Shown: positions 38,364 through 47,481 of the stretch, piece by piece
Position numbering within the stretch: the first letter of the stretch is position 1
Layout of the letters: the number at the start of each line of letters is the position of its first letter
Source of the DNA: a virus
DNA: 64,000 nt
IMG/VR virus record: IMGVR_UViG_3300006916_000042
Location: 62,001 to 126,000 of that record
Strand: one strand, 5' to 3'
Position numbers and translations under genes: made by a program
The notes under the pieces: generated by a model
What the model was told of the DNA's origin: nothing
What the model saw: the letters and a program-made list of their open reading frames with translations, nothing else
Database searches by the model: none

Positions 38364-38965
38364 TATCTTCTTCTCTTCCTAAGTGGGGCTGCTGGGCCTT
38401 TTTGATTTGACCAGTTTTCAGCAGGTAGATATATTGCAATATCCCATTCATCTGCTGGAACAAAGATAAACCGGCTTCGTATGTGTGAGTACAAATATCT
38501 CTTGATAGCTGGTTTTGCTATTTCAAATTTTGAAGCCGATTTCAGAACACCATATGAAATCCTGATTCTGGTGTTGTGATCATAATGCTTATTAGTGAGC
38601 AATTCACTCAGACGGTTCAAGAGAACTGCCCTTTGTGGTGGGATGAGATAATGGAGATTCAATCCCAGAAAACCATTCCCGTAAAACTCCATGGGGATAA
38701 CCAGAGGGAATTTATCGAAGTATGGTAACTTGTCTTTCCATTTAGCATCATACACAAAGAAGTACATGCTCCCGATATCCACGGACTGTCGTTTACGGTC
38801 TGTGTCTCTCAGGATACGTTTCTGTTGTGTAGGCCCGAATACAGCTTCCTTGGCTTTGTCAATAAGCCAGTTTGCTGCATCCTTGGTCTTGCCAAGAAAT
38901 GCACGAGTCGTTATAGCCTTTTTGAGCTTATCTAATAGATTGTTGTCTTTGGGTTCTGTTGCCAT
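38363..38965 (-). CDS. Conserved late protein of T4-like phages, unknown function
   Basis: 200 residues. A basic N-terminal helical part is followed by a conserved-looking core: DIGSMYFFVYDAKWKDKLPY, FDKFPLVIPMEFYGNGFLGL, NLHYLIPPQRAVLLNRLSEL, and a basic tail. I recall this core from cyanophage late genes next to gp4/gp53, without assigned role. A late-type box (AATAAATA on the minus strand) lies just before the start. Confidence 0.72.
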   Translation of the reverse strand: MATEPKDNNLLDKLKKAITTRAFLGKTKDAANWLIDKAKEAVFGPTQQKRILRDTDRKRQSVDIGSMYFFVYDAKWKDKLPYFDKFPLVIPMEFYGNGFLGLNLHYLIPPQRAVLLNRLSELLTNKHYDHNTRIRISYGVLKSASKFEIAKPAIKRYLYSHIRSRFIFVPADEWDIAIYLPAENWSNQKGPAAPLRKRRR

Positions 38966-38969
38966 ATGT

Positions 38970-39434
38970 CTATTTATTAGACCCTCTCAATTCTTTTTCA
39001 GTAACAATCACGAATTCCCACCCTTTAGTCTTACAAAACTGTTCGGCTGCATCCCATTTGGCTTCATTTGTTGAATACGTGACAGCTTCCTTGATGAGAG
39101 TTTCCTTTTTCTTCCTACCCTTGGTGTTTGGTGGTTTTGTCTGGGAATATGGCTTTATTTCGACAACCATAGTCTTGATCTTGTCACCCTTTTTGGCCTT
39201 CATCCAGAAATCTGGAAAATACCTTCTTGGTTTGTTCTTGGCTGGGTCAAAATATGGTATACAGAATTCTTCTGATGCCCATTCCAGAACATGTGGGTTG
39301 TTATCTAAATAATTGCAGAACTCCAACTCCAGAGAAGATCGATATATGATCCCCTTTGGGTTGCCCTTATACTTTTCGGGGTGCCGTGGAATGAATTTCC
39401 CCTTCTGGATGTTCCTATAACCTTTTCTTTTCAT
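38970..39434 (-). CDS. 4: Head completion protein, T4 gp4-like
   Basis: 154 residues from ATG 39434. It aligns with T4 gp4: PEKYKGNPKGIIYRSSLELE (T4 KYRGDPKKITYRSNWE), IPYFDPAKNKPRRYFPDFWM and VEIKPYSQTKPP, ending with YSTNEAKWDAAEQFCKTKGW. The D-x(n)-E-x-K elements belong to a TnsA-like PD-(D/E)XK fold. Gp4 (also called 50/65) finishes the DNA-filled head before tail joining. Its TATAAATA box is five nt upstream, so the mRNA may be leaderless or the true start lies slightly later. Confidence 0.85.
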   Translation of the reverse strand: MKRKGYRNIQKGKFIPRHPEKYKGNPKGIIYRSSLELEFCNYLDNNPHVLEWASEEFCIPYFDPAKNKPRRYFPDFWMKAKKGDKIKTMVVEIKPYSQTKPPNTKGRKKKETLIKEAVTYSTNEAKWDAAEQFCKTKGWEFVIVTEKELRGSNK

Positions 39435-39439
39435 GTGTA

Positions 39440-39451
39440 TATTTATAAGTA
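39440..39451. promoter_or_regulatory. Overlapping divergent late promoter boxes
   Basis: TATAAATA on the minus strand (39447-39440) for gp4 and TATAAGTA on the plus strand (39444-39451) for gp48 share four bases. Both match the T4 late box with zero and one mismatch. Confidence 0.6.
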
Positions 39452-39479
39452 AACTAGAAACCAAAGAGAAATCAGAAAA

Positions 39480-40529
39480 ATGGCCGACTCATATTTTGAT
39501 CAGGCAATCACTGCAATTAAAGATGTCCTGAAAAACAGAACAGGGGCTGAATTACCAAGTGATGTGCCGTCAGACTTCACACTCACCCAAAGTGAGTATG
39601 ACTTCACATATAGGGTATTCCCAAAAGATATTGGTGAACAGTCTGATCAGGCACATTATATGATCATCAATATCAACGTGCCTAACAAATCAACATACCA
39701 AACGTTGAACGGCACACGTCTATTCACACCAATGGAGAATGAACTCTCCAAGACGGATGCACTCAGATTCAACATAGACGGTCAGTATTTTGATAATGAT
39801 GGAACTGTACAGAACAACCCGGCAAAGGTATCAAGGCCACGGTTCACAAGACGGATCAAAGAGTCTATTGCATTATATATCCCCGATACCATGCAGTATT
39901 CACAATCTGCAATGTATGCAGACGTATCACTGACTTCCATCACGAATGCTGCTGCAAGAACCCTTGTCAACACAACAGCTTCATTTATATCCGGTTTCAT
40001 ATCACCACTGTTCCCATCCATTGCCAATGGTATAACAAACCTTGCTACGGGTGCCACATCTCTTGGTGATAGTGCTGCAACACCCGGTGGTGTGCTGAAT
40101 AGGGGTGCACAGCTACTTGGTGCACCTATCAATCCAAAGATTGAATTCCTGTTTGAAAATAGTCCACAACGTGGCTTCGATTTCACATTTCTCTTTGCAC
40201 CAGAGAGTCAGGAAGAGTCTGATGCCATGTATGACATCATTAAATCACTCAGATTCCATGCAGCACCGGAAATCGATTCATTGTCACTTGGTTTTACATA
40301 CACTCCACCATCAGAGTTTGACATAACCTTTTTCTATAAAGGCAAGGAAAATCTGGCAATCCCAAGAATAAACACGTGTGTGTTGGAAAACATTGCAGTT
40401 GACTATGCACCACACTCTGCTTCCCGGTGGGTGACGTTCTCTAATGGACATCCGGTAATGTGCAGACTGACTTTGAAATTCCGTGAGACTGAGGTTCTAT
40501 CAAAGTTGAGAGTGGCACAAGGATTCTAA
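39480..40529 (+). CDS. 48: Baseplate tail-tube cap, T4 gp48-like
   Basis: 349 residues (T4 gp48 is 364). The C-terminal half fits the family: PINPKIEFLFENSPQRGFDF, TFLFAPESQEESDAMYDIIK and SLRFHAAPEI, with FRETEVLSK near the end. Gp48 caps the baseplate hub and lies between gp27 and gp54. It has a late-type box 28 nt upstream. Adjacent gp53 begins after one nt. Confidence 0.82.
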   Translation: MADSYFDQAITAIKDVLKNRTGAELPSDVPSDFTLTQSEYDFTYRVFPKDIGEQSDQAHYMIININVPNKSTYQTLNGTRLFTPMENELSKTDALRFNIDGQYFDNDGTVQNNPAKVSRPRFTRRIKESIALYIPDTMQYSQSAMYADVSLTSITNAAARTLVNTTASFISGFISPLFPSIANGITNLATGATSLGDSAATPGGVLNRGAQLLGAPINPKIEFLFENSPQRGFDFTFLFAPESQEESDAMYDIIKSLRFHAAPEIDSLSLGFTYTPPSEFDITFFYKGKENLAIPRINTCVLENIAVDYAPHSASRWVTFSNGHPVMCRLTLKFRETEVLSKLRVAQGF

Positions 40530-40530
40530 A

Positions 40531-41238
40531 ATGGCAGATTTTTATTCTAAATTTCCAACCATAAACTACAACATCAACAGGGGTGAAGTCGGGGTTAACA
40601 ACTATACGGCTGTTACCAATATCCTGTTCAGGTTCGGATTTCTCACAAACATACTCAATAACTCCACAGCCTATGAAGAGTATATCCTCAAGGATGGTGA
40701 GACACCGGAGATTTTGGCAGACAGATGGTATGGCAATCCGGAAGCCCACTGGGTAATTCTCTTGGCAAACAATATCATCGATCCACAATATGATTGGCTG
40801 ATGGATAACCGGAGTTTCGATAACTTCATAGTCAACAAGTATGGGTCGTTTGAAATTGCACAAACAACTTATCACCACTGGGAGAAGATAGTCACCAGAA
40901 AGGACTCGTTAACCGGGGAAGAGACTGTTCAGAAATTCCAGATAGATGAAGCAGACGTGGGGGCTGATGATCTTGAGGTCCCATATGATAACTACACTGA
41001 TCTTGCAGTAACCGTCACTGAAACATATGATATAGGTAATGGATCATCATGTATAGAGACAATAACAAAAGACCGTGTTTCATTTTATGACTATGAATTT
41101 CTTCTAAATGAGTCCAAACGTACAATAAAGATTATCGATCCCGGTTATTATCCACAGATCAGGGAAGAATTCAGTAAATTAGTAAGCAGGGTTGGTGGTA
41201 ATAGACTTGCCAACTACGGTCTGAGGTCCCTCACATAA
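40531..41238 (+). CDS. 53: Baseplate wedge protein, T4 gp53-like
   Basis: 235 residues. The N-terminal domain FPTINYNINRGEVGVNNY and the hallmark PEILADRWYGNPEAHWVILL, ANNIIDPQYDWLM match the gp53 family, which includes a LysM-like element. Gp53 joins wedges around the hub. The stop overlaps the gp27-like start (TAATG). Internal acidic Asp/Glu segments around residue 145 are extra relative to T4. Confidence 0.88.
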   Translation: MADFYSKFPTINYNINRGEVGVNNYTAVTNILFRFGFLTNILNNSTAYEEYILKDGETPEILADRWYGNPEAHWVILLANNIIDPQYDWLMDNRSFDNFIVNKYGSFEIAQTTYHHWEKIVTRKDSLTGEETVQKFQIDEADVGADDLEVPYDNYTDLAVTVTETYDIGNGSSCIETITKDRVSFYDYEFLLNESKRTIKIIDPGYYPQIREEFSKLVSRVGGNRLANYGLRSLT

Positions 41239-42509
41239 TGCCAGAAAATCAATACGACAAGGGTTTGAAGAGCTATACTGGTGATCAGAAAGTCTATTTT
41301 GTGGCTGATGTTGAGGGTGTGCCCGATAACATCAAATCGGATATGCTTTCCATAATGGAATTCAACCTCTCCGAATCTTTGCTCACACCCGGCTTACAGA
41401 CATCTGTTGCAGTTCAAGACACCATTCACCATTCACCAACCCGTAAGGTTCTGGATGAATACTCTGGAAAGAACCTGAAACTGAGATTCAATGCACCGAT
41501 TCTTGAACAGTATGGTGTTCAGCACACTATGGATACCAAACAGGTTATCTACAGGCTGGATAATAGAGCACCCCAATCCACGTCAATCCAGAACTACAAC
41601 CTGAATGCATGTGATCCGTCAATGCTGCTGGATGCCAATATGCTTGTGTCAAAGTCATGGTCATGCACCAAACCGTCACAGGTTGTGAGGGACGTTCTCT
41701 CACAATGTATAGGTGCAAAGAACATGGATATAGAAGATGCTGATCCGAAGAGGGATTACATTGCTGAAAACATACACCCGTTTCAGGTAGTATCACAACA
41801 GGCTGATGTTGCACTTGCCGGTGGTAATGATCCATCATTCGTTCATTTCATGACATACGAGAATTCAAACGATGATGATGGTGGGACCCATAAGTTTAAA
41901 TCACTCAAGGAAATGACGAAACAGACTGTTCCGGAGAGTCGTAAGTTCATCTTTCATGAGAAGGGTGTTTACCAGTCCGGTCTATATGATCCTTTCAATA
42001 TCATATCATACTCATTCCCATGTGATTTCGACGTGCTGAGTGACATTCTTAACGGTGTTGGTCAGTTTGGGTCACGTAGGTCTATATTGCCATTCAATCC
42101 AAGCAATGGAGCTTTTTCTGTCATTGGTGACAAATCATCCACATGTGGAATCGGTGGGGCTGCTGCTCTTGCTGCCACAACGAATTTTGGAACAGCAAGC
42201 CAGCTTGACTCCTGTGAGGTGGCTGTTGAGAAGTATGGTCTTTTAAGACAGGCACGTATGGGGCTGCTTGAAGAAGACAAGCTTGGTTTGAGAGTCGTGC
42301 TCCCGTGGAATCCTTCTTTACATGCCGGTCAGATGATCAACGTAACGTTCATAAATAAGGGTACTGAGGGTGTTAAGCCAACTGATCCAAGGAATTATGG
42401 TTCAGGTGACTACTTGATAGCTTCAATGACCCACACGGTGAAAGCTGGTGGTCTAGGTCTCACAACACTGGATTGTGTATCTAAAACAGTAGGATTCGGA
42501 AAAGTCTAA
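41238..42509 (+). CDS. 27: Baseplate hub protein, T4 gp27-like
   Basis: 423 residues (T4 gp27 is 391). IMEFNLSESLLTPGLQTSVA is the start of a hub barrel domain, and the C-terminal LEEDKLGLRVVLPWNPSLHA, GQMINVTFINK, GDYLIASMTHTVKAGGLGLT is the gp27/VgrG-N type closing domain. It forms the trimeric torus under the tail tube that holds the spike. Genes 48, 53, 27 and the spike follow in functional order. Confidence 0.8.
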   Translation: MPENQYDKGLKSYTGDQKVYFVADVEGVPDNIKSDMLSIMEFNLSESLLTPGLQTSVAVQDTIHHSPTRKVLDEYSGKNLKLRFNAPILEQYGVQHTMDTKQVIYRLDNRAPQSTSIQNYNLNACDPSMLLDANMLVSKSWSCTKPSQVVRDVLSQCIGAKNMDIEDADPKRDYIAENIHPFQVVSQQADVALAGGNDPSFVHFMTYENSNDDDGGTHKFKSLKEMTKQTVPESRKFIFHEKGVYQSGLYDPFNIISYSFPCDFDVLSDILNGVGQFGSRRSILPFNPSNGAFSVIGDKSSTCGIGGAAALAATTNFGTASQLDSCEVAVEKYGLLRQARMGLLEEDKLGLRVVLPWNPSLHAGQMINVTFINKGTEGVKPTDPRNYGSGDYLIASMTHTVKAGGLGLTTLDCVSKTVGFGKV

Positions 42510-42510
42510 C

Positions 42511-43425
42511 ATGAAAACGTTCAAACAGTACATAGATGAGGCTCTTAAGAGAAAGAAAACTGAAAAACAGTTGAAGGATGATGGCTGGACCAAAGAGACT
42601 ATCGAAATTTCCTGTGATTGTGCCATGTGTCAACCCAAAGAAATTACAGAAATGGCCATGCCAAGCCATAACCTGCCACGGTTGTTCACTGAACTCAACA
42701 CCAAATATTGGAATAGTGAGATACCCACTGTTCCGGTCAAGTATGCCAGCCTCAAGGGAAAAACCGGGGTGGCCAGTGCTACATACTTCAGTAAAGGCCG
42801 GGGTCGTAATAAAGAGTACCGGTTGGATAAACTCAACTGGATCAAGATCAACAAGAACGTGCTGATGGATATCGACTATACCAGTGATATCATGATGCAT
42901 GAAATGATACACCTCAAGATGTTCATGCAGGATATTTTTGTAACCAGTGGTGGTGACAAGGCACATGGTAGAGAATTCTTGGCTGAAAAACGGGTCCGTG
43001 AAAAGATATACCCAAGAACCATCCCAGTTTCAGATGACATTAATCATGAATTGTCTGATGCTGCAACCAAAAAACATGGCATATTTACTTTCGAAAAACC
43101 TGATGGAAGTCTAGTATACCAGCTATATAATCTTAACCCATGGCAGAAAGAACAAGACTCATTGGAGTTTTCTGTTCAACGTATATTGAAACAAGTCAAA
43201 GATAAGAACGTGAGTACACACTTGCTTAACTATAAGATTGTGGCTGGTAATATAGAAAGCACACTGCATCTGGATACCAAAGTAAAAAGAGGTTTCATTA
43301 TGGGTAAACTATTCTCTGGTTATCAAGCAACTCCCGATGAAAAAGCTTTTATACTTAAGAATATGACAAACCGTAAAGAAATCAAATATGATCCGAATCT
43401 ATACAGTTCCAAGGAAGTACGATGA
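42511..43425 (+). CDS. CTS-tagged SprT-like zinc metalloprotease
   Basis: 304 residues. It begins MKTFKQYIDE, a capsid-targeting decapeptide with I-x-E cleavage site at Glu10. Residues 55-165 form a SprT-type domain with H130-E131-x-x-H134 (MMHEMIHLKMF) and a third ligand H152 (AHGREF). Four Cys near residues 35-40 (SCDCAMC) may bind a second metal. SprT/Spartan proteases cut DNA-bound proteins. The targeting peptide suggests it is packed into the head and perhaps injected, or that it acts in head maturation. It lies oddly among baseplate genes. Confidence 0.82.
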   Translation: MKTFKQYIDEALKRKKTEKQLKDDGWTKETIEISCDCAMCQPKEITEMAMPSHNLPRLFTELNTKYWNSEIPTVPVKYASLKGKTGVASATYFSKGRGRNKEYRLDKLNWIKINKNVLMDIDYTSDIMMHEMIHLKMFMQDIFVTSGGDKAHGREFLAEKRVREKIYPRTIPVSDDINHELSDAATKKHGIFTFEKPDGSLVYQLYNLNPWQKEQDSLEFSVQRILKQVKDKNVSTHLLNYKIVAGNIESTLHLDTKVKRGFIMGKLFSGYQATPDEKAFILKNMTNRKEIKYDPNLYSSKEVR

Positions 43426-43616
43426 AAACATTCAAACAGTTTATAGATGAGGCAGAAGGTGGTTTGGTTGGTAGAACAAACAGGCTCCAGATGTTAGGAG
43501 CATCCAAACAACAACCCATCAAGAGGAAAGTCCCTGTGCCTGCACCAAAAAGCAGAGCATCGTTAATGAGTGGTGTCAGGACTTCCCAAAGATCAACCGG
43601 GGGTTTGAGGGGTTAA
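43422..43616 (+). CDS. Small CTS-tagged internal protein
   Basis: 64 residues beginning MKTFKQFIDE (Glu10), followed by a basic, Gly/Ser/Pro-rich mature part of about 54 residues (VGRTNRLQMLGASKQQPIKR, SRASLMSGVRTSQRSTGG). It starts in an ATGA overlap with the SprT gene. The composition resembles T4 internal peptides and head-packed basic proteins. The function is unknown. Confidence 0.75.
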   Translation: MKTFKQFIDEAEGGLVGRTNRLQMLGASKQQPIKRKVPVPAPKSRASLMSGVRTSQRSTGGLRG

Positions 43617-44825
43617 ATGTCAATTCAAAGAGATACTGCCAACCAGCACCAGTTTGGGGTTGCAGGTCCGGGAGCTAACCCAGAAAATACATGTTCACTC
43701 AACAACATGCAGCTTAAGGCCCGTATTCCACAGAAACATGGTCGGGACGTGCTGGATGAGCACTTGGCATTCTCTACTGTTATCATACCAACAGGTCAAC
43801 AGCATGTGTGTGCACCGGTTATTGACCAAGGTGCAAGCCTTATGGCTGTTCAAACCGTTGGACAACCGGGTACAAACCACTCCATAATCCACGGTACGAT
43901 ACCATCTGTTGGTAATCCAAACTTTGGTATTCCCGTTAACTCACCACTGGACTTTATTTTCGGGACAAGAAGCCGTCCATCAGGCACAAAGATTCCACCA
44001 AAATCCAAACGGGTTGGTGAGGTGTTTGAGCTTGTCGAGAAAGGTATCGAACACTCACTATCCCTTGCCAACCATCTCCCATCACATCTGGCAACGTCAC
44101 AGATAGCCGGTCTGAAAAACAAGGCACTCAAATCTGTTGCAACAGCCAAACAGCAATTTGAGAAGATACTGACTGGTGACATGTTAGCACAGATACCCGG
44201 CCTGAAATTCTCCATGGGTGATATGTTAAGCCAGATGACAACCGGTCAAAAATCAGAGATGTTCTCAGATATGCCTGCTGAAGTCAAGGGGGCTATTGAA
44301 AATGCAATGGTTCTCATGCAGTCTGACATATCAGCAGACAGTGGTGGGTTCTCCACAGATGACAAGATCAACCCAGATGTGTTCCTGCAAAATGCAGTAG
44401 ATGCACTGAAAGGTTCCAAGACCGTAGAGGATGTGTTCCAAACATTACAGAGTCTTGAGGATGATGCACTTAGAGGTCTGGACCAGTATGCCAACGTGGC
44501 TATAGAAATTGAGACTGCATTTGGTAATGTAGTCCAGCAGGTCGATTCTTCCGGTGGTGTGTCTATTGATATTCCGGATGCCGTCCAGTCTGCACTAGCT
44601 GCCTTTCAGACCCAGATGGGACAGCTTCCCGGTGCCGGTGGTGCATCAGCAGGGATGTTCGATCAATCAGCAATCAAAAACATATTCAACAGACTGACAA
44701 CAACAAACCAGAACAAATTCAAAACACTCATAAAAGATCATGTGGATTCCGGTAAAGCACCAAGAGACCGGATCAATGGTAGTGATGGATTATTTGGTGA
44801 TGGAAAGTTATTTCCGGGATTCTAA
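43617..44825 (+). CDS. Baseplate/spike-associated structural protein
   Basis: 402 residues placed between hub and spike genes. The first 130 residues look beta-rich (GVAGPGANPENTCSLNNMQL, GQQHVCAPVIDQGASLMAV), followed by long helices (VFELVEKGIEHSLSLANHLP, VATAKQQFEKILTGDM) and a Ser/Gly-rich end. It may be the OB-fold/connector part of a split gp5-like spike, but this is positional inference. I do not recognise a domain. Confidence 0.68.
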   Translation: MSIQRDTANQHQFGVAGPGANPENTCSLNNMQLKARIPQKHGRDVLDEHLAFSTVIIPTGQQHVCAPVIDQGASLMAVQTVGQPGTNHSIIHGTIPSVGNPNFGIPVNSPLDFIFGTRSRPSGTKIPPKSKRVGEVFELVEKGIEHSLSLANHLPSHLATSQIAGLKNKALKSVATAKQQFEKILTGDMLAQIPGLKFSMGDMLSQMTTGQKSEMFSDMPAEVKGAIENAMVLMQSDISADSGGFSTDDKINPDVFLQNAVDALKGSKTVEDVFQTLQSLEDDALRGLDQYANVAIEIETAFGNVVQQVDSSGGVSIDIPDAVQSALAAFQTQMGQLPGAGGASAGMFDQSAIKNIFNRLTTTNQNKFKTLIKDHVDSGKAPRDRINGSDGLFGDGKLFPGF

Positions 44826-45578
44826 ATGGCAGATTTTAACACACCAGCAAAAGAGACTGTATCGAACCCGGTTGCAACAACACCGGATGAATTCGAAACA
44901 CCGAAAGATGCCCGTAAGGACACTAATGCCGGGAAGTATCCTCTTTACTATTCACATAAGACTCGTTCCGGCCATGTCTTGCAGATGGACGACTCACCGG
45001 GTGCCGAATCTGTAACACTACAACACAGATCAGGTTCATCTATCCAGATGATGCCGGATGGTGCTGTTACGTTCACGAACAAAAAAGGTAAGTATGAGGT
45101 CACATTTGGTGAGCATAGGATGATTGTAACAGGTGCATACGATGTGGTTGTTCAAGGTGGTGCTTCACTGAAGGTTGAAGGTGAGTATAACATGACTGTG
45201 AATGGTGACATGAACACTGTTGTGAATGGTGAAATCAACACCATAGCCAACAAGAAATCAGAAGCCATTTTGGGTGACTCAGACTTGGCAGTTCAGGGAA
45301 ACCAGTCAACAAAGGTCAAAGGCAATTCCATACACGGAACAGAAGGAAGATCACTCATCTCAGGAGATGGTGGTGTGGCTATAGCATCACAGAACGATGC
45401 CGTGGGCATACAGGCTGCAACAGCACTGGGTATGAAGTCTGGTCAGGCTCTGATGATTGAAAGTGGTGCAAAGATGTCACTGAAGGCTGGTGGCATGGTT
45501 GGTATCGATGGAACAGAAACATGGCTACAATCTGGTGAAGCAGATGCTGCTGCATTCAACTATACCAAGGACTTCTAA
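44826..45578 (+). CDS. 5: Spike beta-helix protein, T4 gp5 C-terminal-like
   Basis: 250 residues. Residues 60-200 are short beta repeats with VxGxx(N/D) spacing (YDVVVQGGASLKVEGEYNMT, VNGDMNTVVNGEINTIANKK), the trimeric triple-stranded beta-helix of gp5/VgrG spikes. There is no lysozyme domain, unlike T4 gp5. A PAAR tip gene follows after 5 nt, so spike and tip are encoded together. Gene number 5 is used by function. Confidence 0.78.
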   Translation: MADFNTPAKETVSNPVATTPDEFETPKDARKDTNAGKYPLYYSHKTRSGHVLQMDDSPGAESVTLQHRSGSSIQMMPDGAVTFTNKKGKYEVTFGEHRMIVTGAYDVVVQGGASLKVEGEYNMTVNGDMNTVVNGEINTIANKKSEAILGDSDLAVQGNQSTKVKGNSIHGTEGRSLISGDGGVAIASQNDAVGIQAATALGMKSGQALMIESGAKMSLKAGGMVGIDGTETWLQSGEADAAAFNYTKDF

Positions 45579-45583
45579 ATATC

Positions 45584-45943
45584 ATGGCCGGTAAACCAGC
45601 ACATAGGAACGGTGATCTGAGAAGTTGTGATGCCACAACAACTGTACTTTTACAGACAAAGGTTTTTGTCAATAGCAAGCTTTGGGCAGTCAAGGATGAT
45701 ATCAACTCCCACGGCAATGGTCAACTGATTCCTACATACAACAAGATTTACATAAATGGTATCAAGGCTATCATGGATGTACCGGATAATGCAAAACCAG
45801 ATAATGCTGGACATACAAACCCAATGACTGCACAGGGTTCCGGAGATACATATGGTGGCAACGAAACAACAGACACCTCAACACCGGTTGTAACTACAAC
45901 AACCTTCCAAGGTGACGGATTCCAAGGGGATACATTCCAGTAA
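45584..45943 (+). CDS. PAAR-repeat spike tip protein (gp5.4-like)
   Basis: 119 residues. MAGKPAHRNGDLRSCDATTT and the following VFVNSKLWAVKDDINSH and IYINGIKAIMD give the PAAR fold with His/Cys zinc ligands. The C-terminal 30 residues form a Thr/Gly/Asp-rich tail (FQGDGFQGDTFQ). PAAR proteins sharpen the spike. The stop overlaps the fibre gene (TAATG). Confidence 0.82.
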   Translation: MAGKPAHRNGDLRSCDATTTVLLQTKVFVNSKLWAVKDDINSHGNGQLIPTYNKIYINGIKAIMDVPDNAKPDNAGHTNPMTAQGSGDTYGGNETTDTSTPVVTTTTFQGDGFQGDTFQ

Positions 45944-47475
45944 TGGCCAATACAGGACTATTAATACAACACACGTTCTATTCGAATGTTGCTGATACCG
46001 GTGAAACCGATAAGGTTGGTCCAGCACAGTGGAATGGCAACACTGCCCATTTTGTCGTTGGAAACCTTGAGTGGGCTAATGTAGCCAACTCACCTGTGTA
46101 TGTCATATATGATCTGTCTAACACAGCATTAGCCACAGCACAATCTGCTTATGATCAGGCCAACACAGCCAGTGGTGGACTAGGACCGGCATTTGATCAA
46201 GCTAATGCTGCATACACCCAAGCAAACACTGCATACACAACTGCCAATGATGCCTCAACATTGGCAAACACAGCAAATGTCAATGCCGTGGCTGCTGGAG
46301 CTTTGGCTTCTGGATCATATGATCAGGCCAACACTGCATCTGCTGCTGCTATAACTGCTTCAGATACTGCCAATGTTGCATCTGCTACGGCCACAACAGC
46401 CAACACTACTGCCAATGATGCATCCATTGCTGCTATAAATGCTTATGGTACTGCCAACGGGGCTGTTATAACGGCTTCCGGTGCATATGATACGGCTAAC
46501 GGTGCTACTATTACAGGTGCTGCTGCCTTTGACACTGCAAATGCTGCCAGTATTACGGCTGCATCTGCTAATACGGCTGCTGGTGGGGCTTATGATACAG
46601 CCAACGGTGCCAATGCTGCTGCTATATCTGCTTTCGGAACAGCCAATTCTGCACAGATAGCTGCTTCTGGGGCTTATGATACGGCTAACTCAGCAAACGT
46701 GTTTGTTGTGTCAACATATGGGACAGCCAATGCTGCCTATGCTGCTGCTGTTGCTGCCTTTGACACTGCCAATGGATCAGTAGCTCTTCCATCTGCTGCC
46801 TTTGATCAGGCCAATATTGCTCTGGATACAGCACAATCTGCTTATGGTCGGGCAAACAGTTCAATGTTACAATACAATACCACTATTGGAGATACCAATA
46901 TTGAAATCAATAGTGGGGGTTCTGGTGATCGACTTGCATACATAGATTTTCATGGGGATGATACTTATACAGACTATGCTTTAAGAATTATCAGATTCAG
47001 CACTGGTGCCAATGCTGAATCCCGTATAGAACATCATGGAACGGGTAGATTGAATCTACAAACTGATGAAGCCGGTGGTGATGTTGGGGTAAAGATTAAT
47101 GGAATAACTCAATTATTGGTAGACGATACCGGGGTACAGGCAAATAATTTTATTGAAAAAAGAAATGCAATCGGCTCAATTGGTGGTGGTACACAGGATA
47201 TTGATTTAAAACTTGGTACGATTGTGACCGGAACCGTTGATACATCAGCAACAACATTCACATTCTCCAATGCTGCTGTTTCTGGTCTATCATCAAGCTT
47301 TACATTGATATTAACAAATGGTGGATCACAAACAGTTAACTGGCCAGCATCCGTTGATTGGGCCGGTGCTACTGCACCAACACTAACAACATCCGGGGTT
47401 GACACCTTAGAATTCATCACATCAGATGGTGGCACCACGTGGTATGGCTATGCATCTGGTCTGGATATGGGATAA
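45943..47475 (+). CDS. Tail fibre/adhesin with alanine-rich AYDQAN repeats
   Basis: 510 residues. The N-terminal 60 residues may attach to the baseplate. Residues 60-305 contain about 20 heptad-like units of the form A(Y/F)DxAN(T/A)A, which should form a long trimeric coil. The C-terminal part is beta-rich (DIDLKLGTIVTGTVDTSATT, SSFTLILTNGGSQTVNWPAS), resembling terminal domains of other phage fibres. Repeat number may change by recombination, altering fibre length. Confidence 0.75.
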   Translation: MANTGLLIQHTFYSNVADTGETDKVGPAQWNGNTAHFVVGNLEWANVANSPVYVIYDLSNTALATAQSAYDQANTASGGLGPAFDQANAAYTQANTAYTTANDASTLANTANVNAVAAGALASGSYDQANTASAAAITASDTANVASATATTANTTANDASIAAINAYGTANGAVITASGAYDTANGATITGAAAFDTANAASITAASANTAAGGAYDTANGANAAAISAFGTANSAQIAASGAYDTANSANVFVVSTYGTANAAYAAAVAAFDTANGSVALPSAAFDQANIALDTAQSAYGRANSSMLQYNTTIGDTNIEINSGGSGDRLAYIDFHGDDTYTDYALRIIRFSTGANAESRIEHHGTGRLNLQTDEAGGDVGVKINGITQLLVDDTGVQANNFIEKRNAIGSIGGGTQDIDLKLGTIVTGTVDTSATTFTFSNAAVSGLSSSFTLILTNGGSQTVNWPASVDWAGATAPTLTTSGVDTLEFITSDGGTTWYGYASGLDMG

Positions 47476-47481
47476 CATAAA

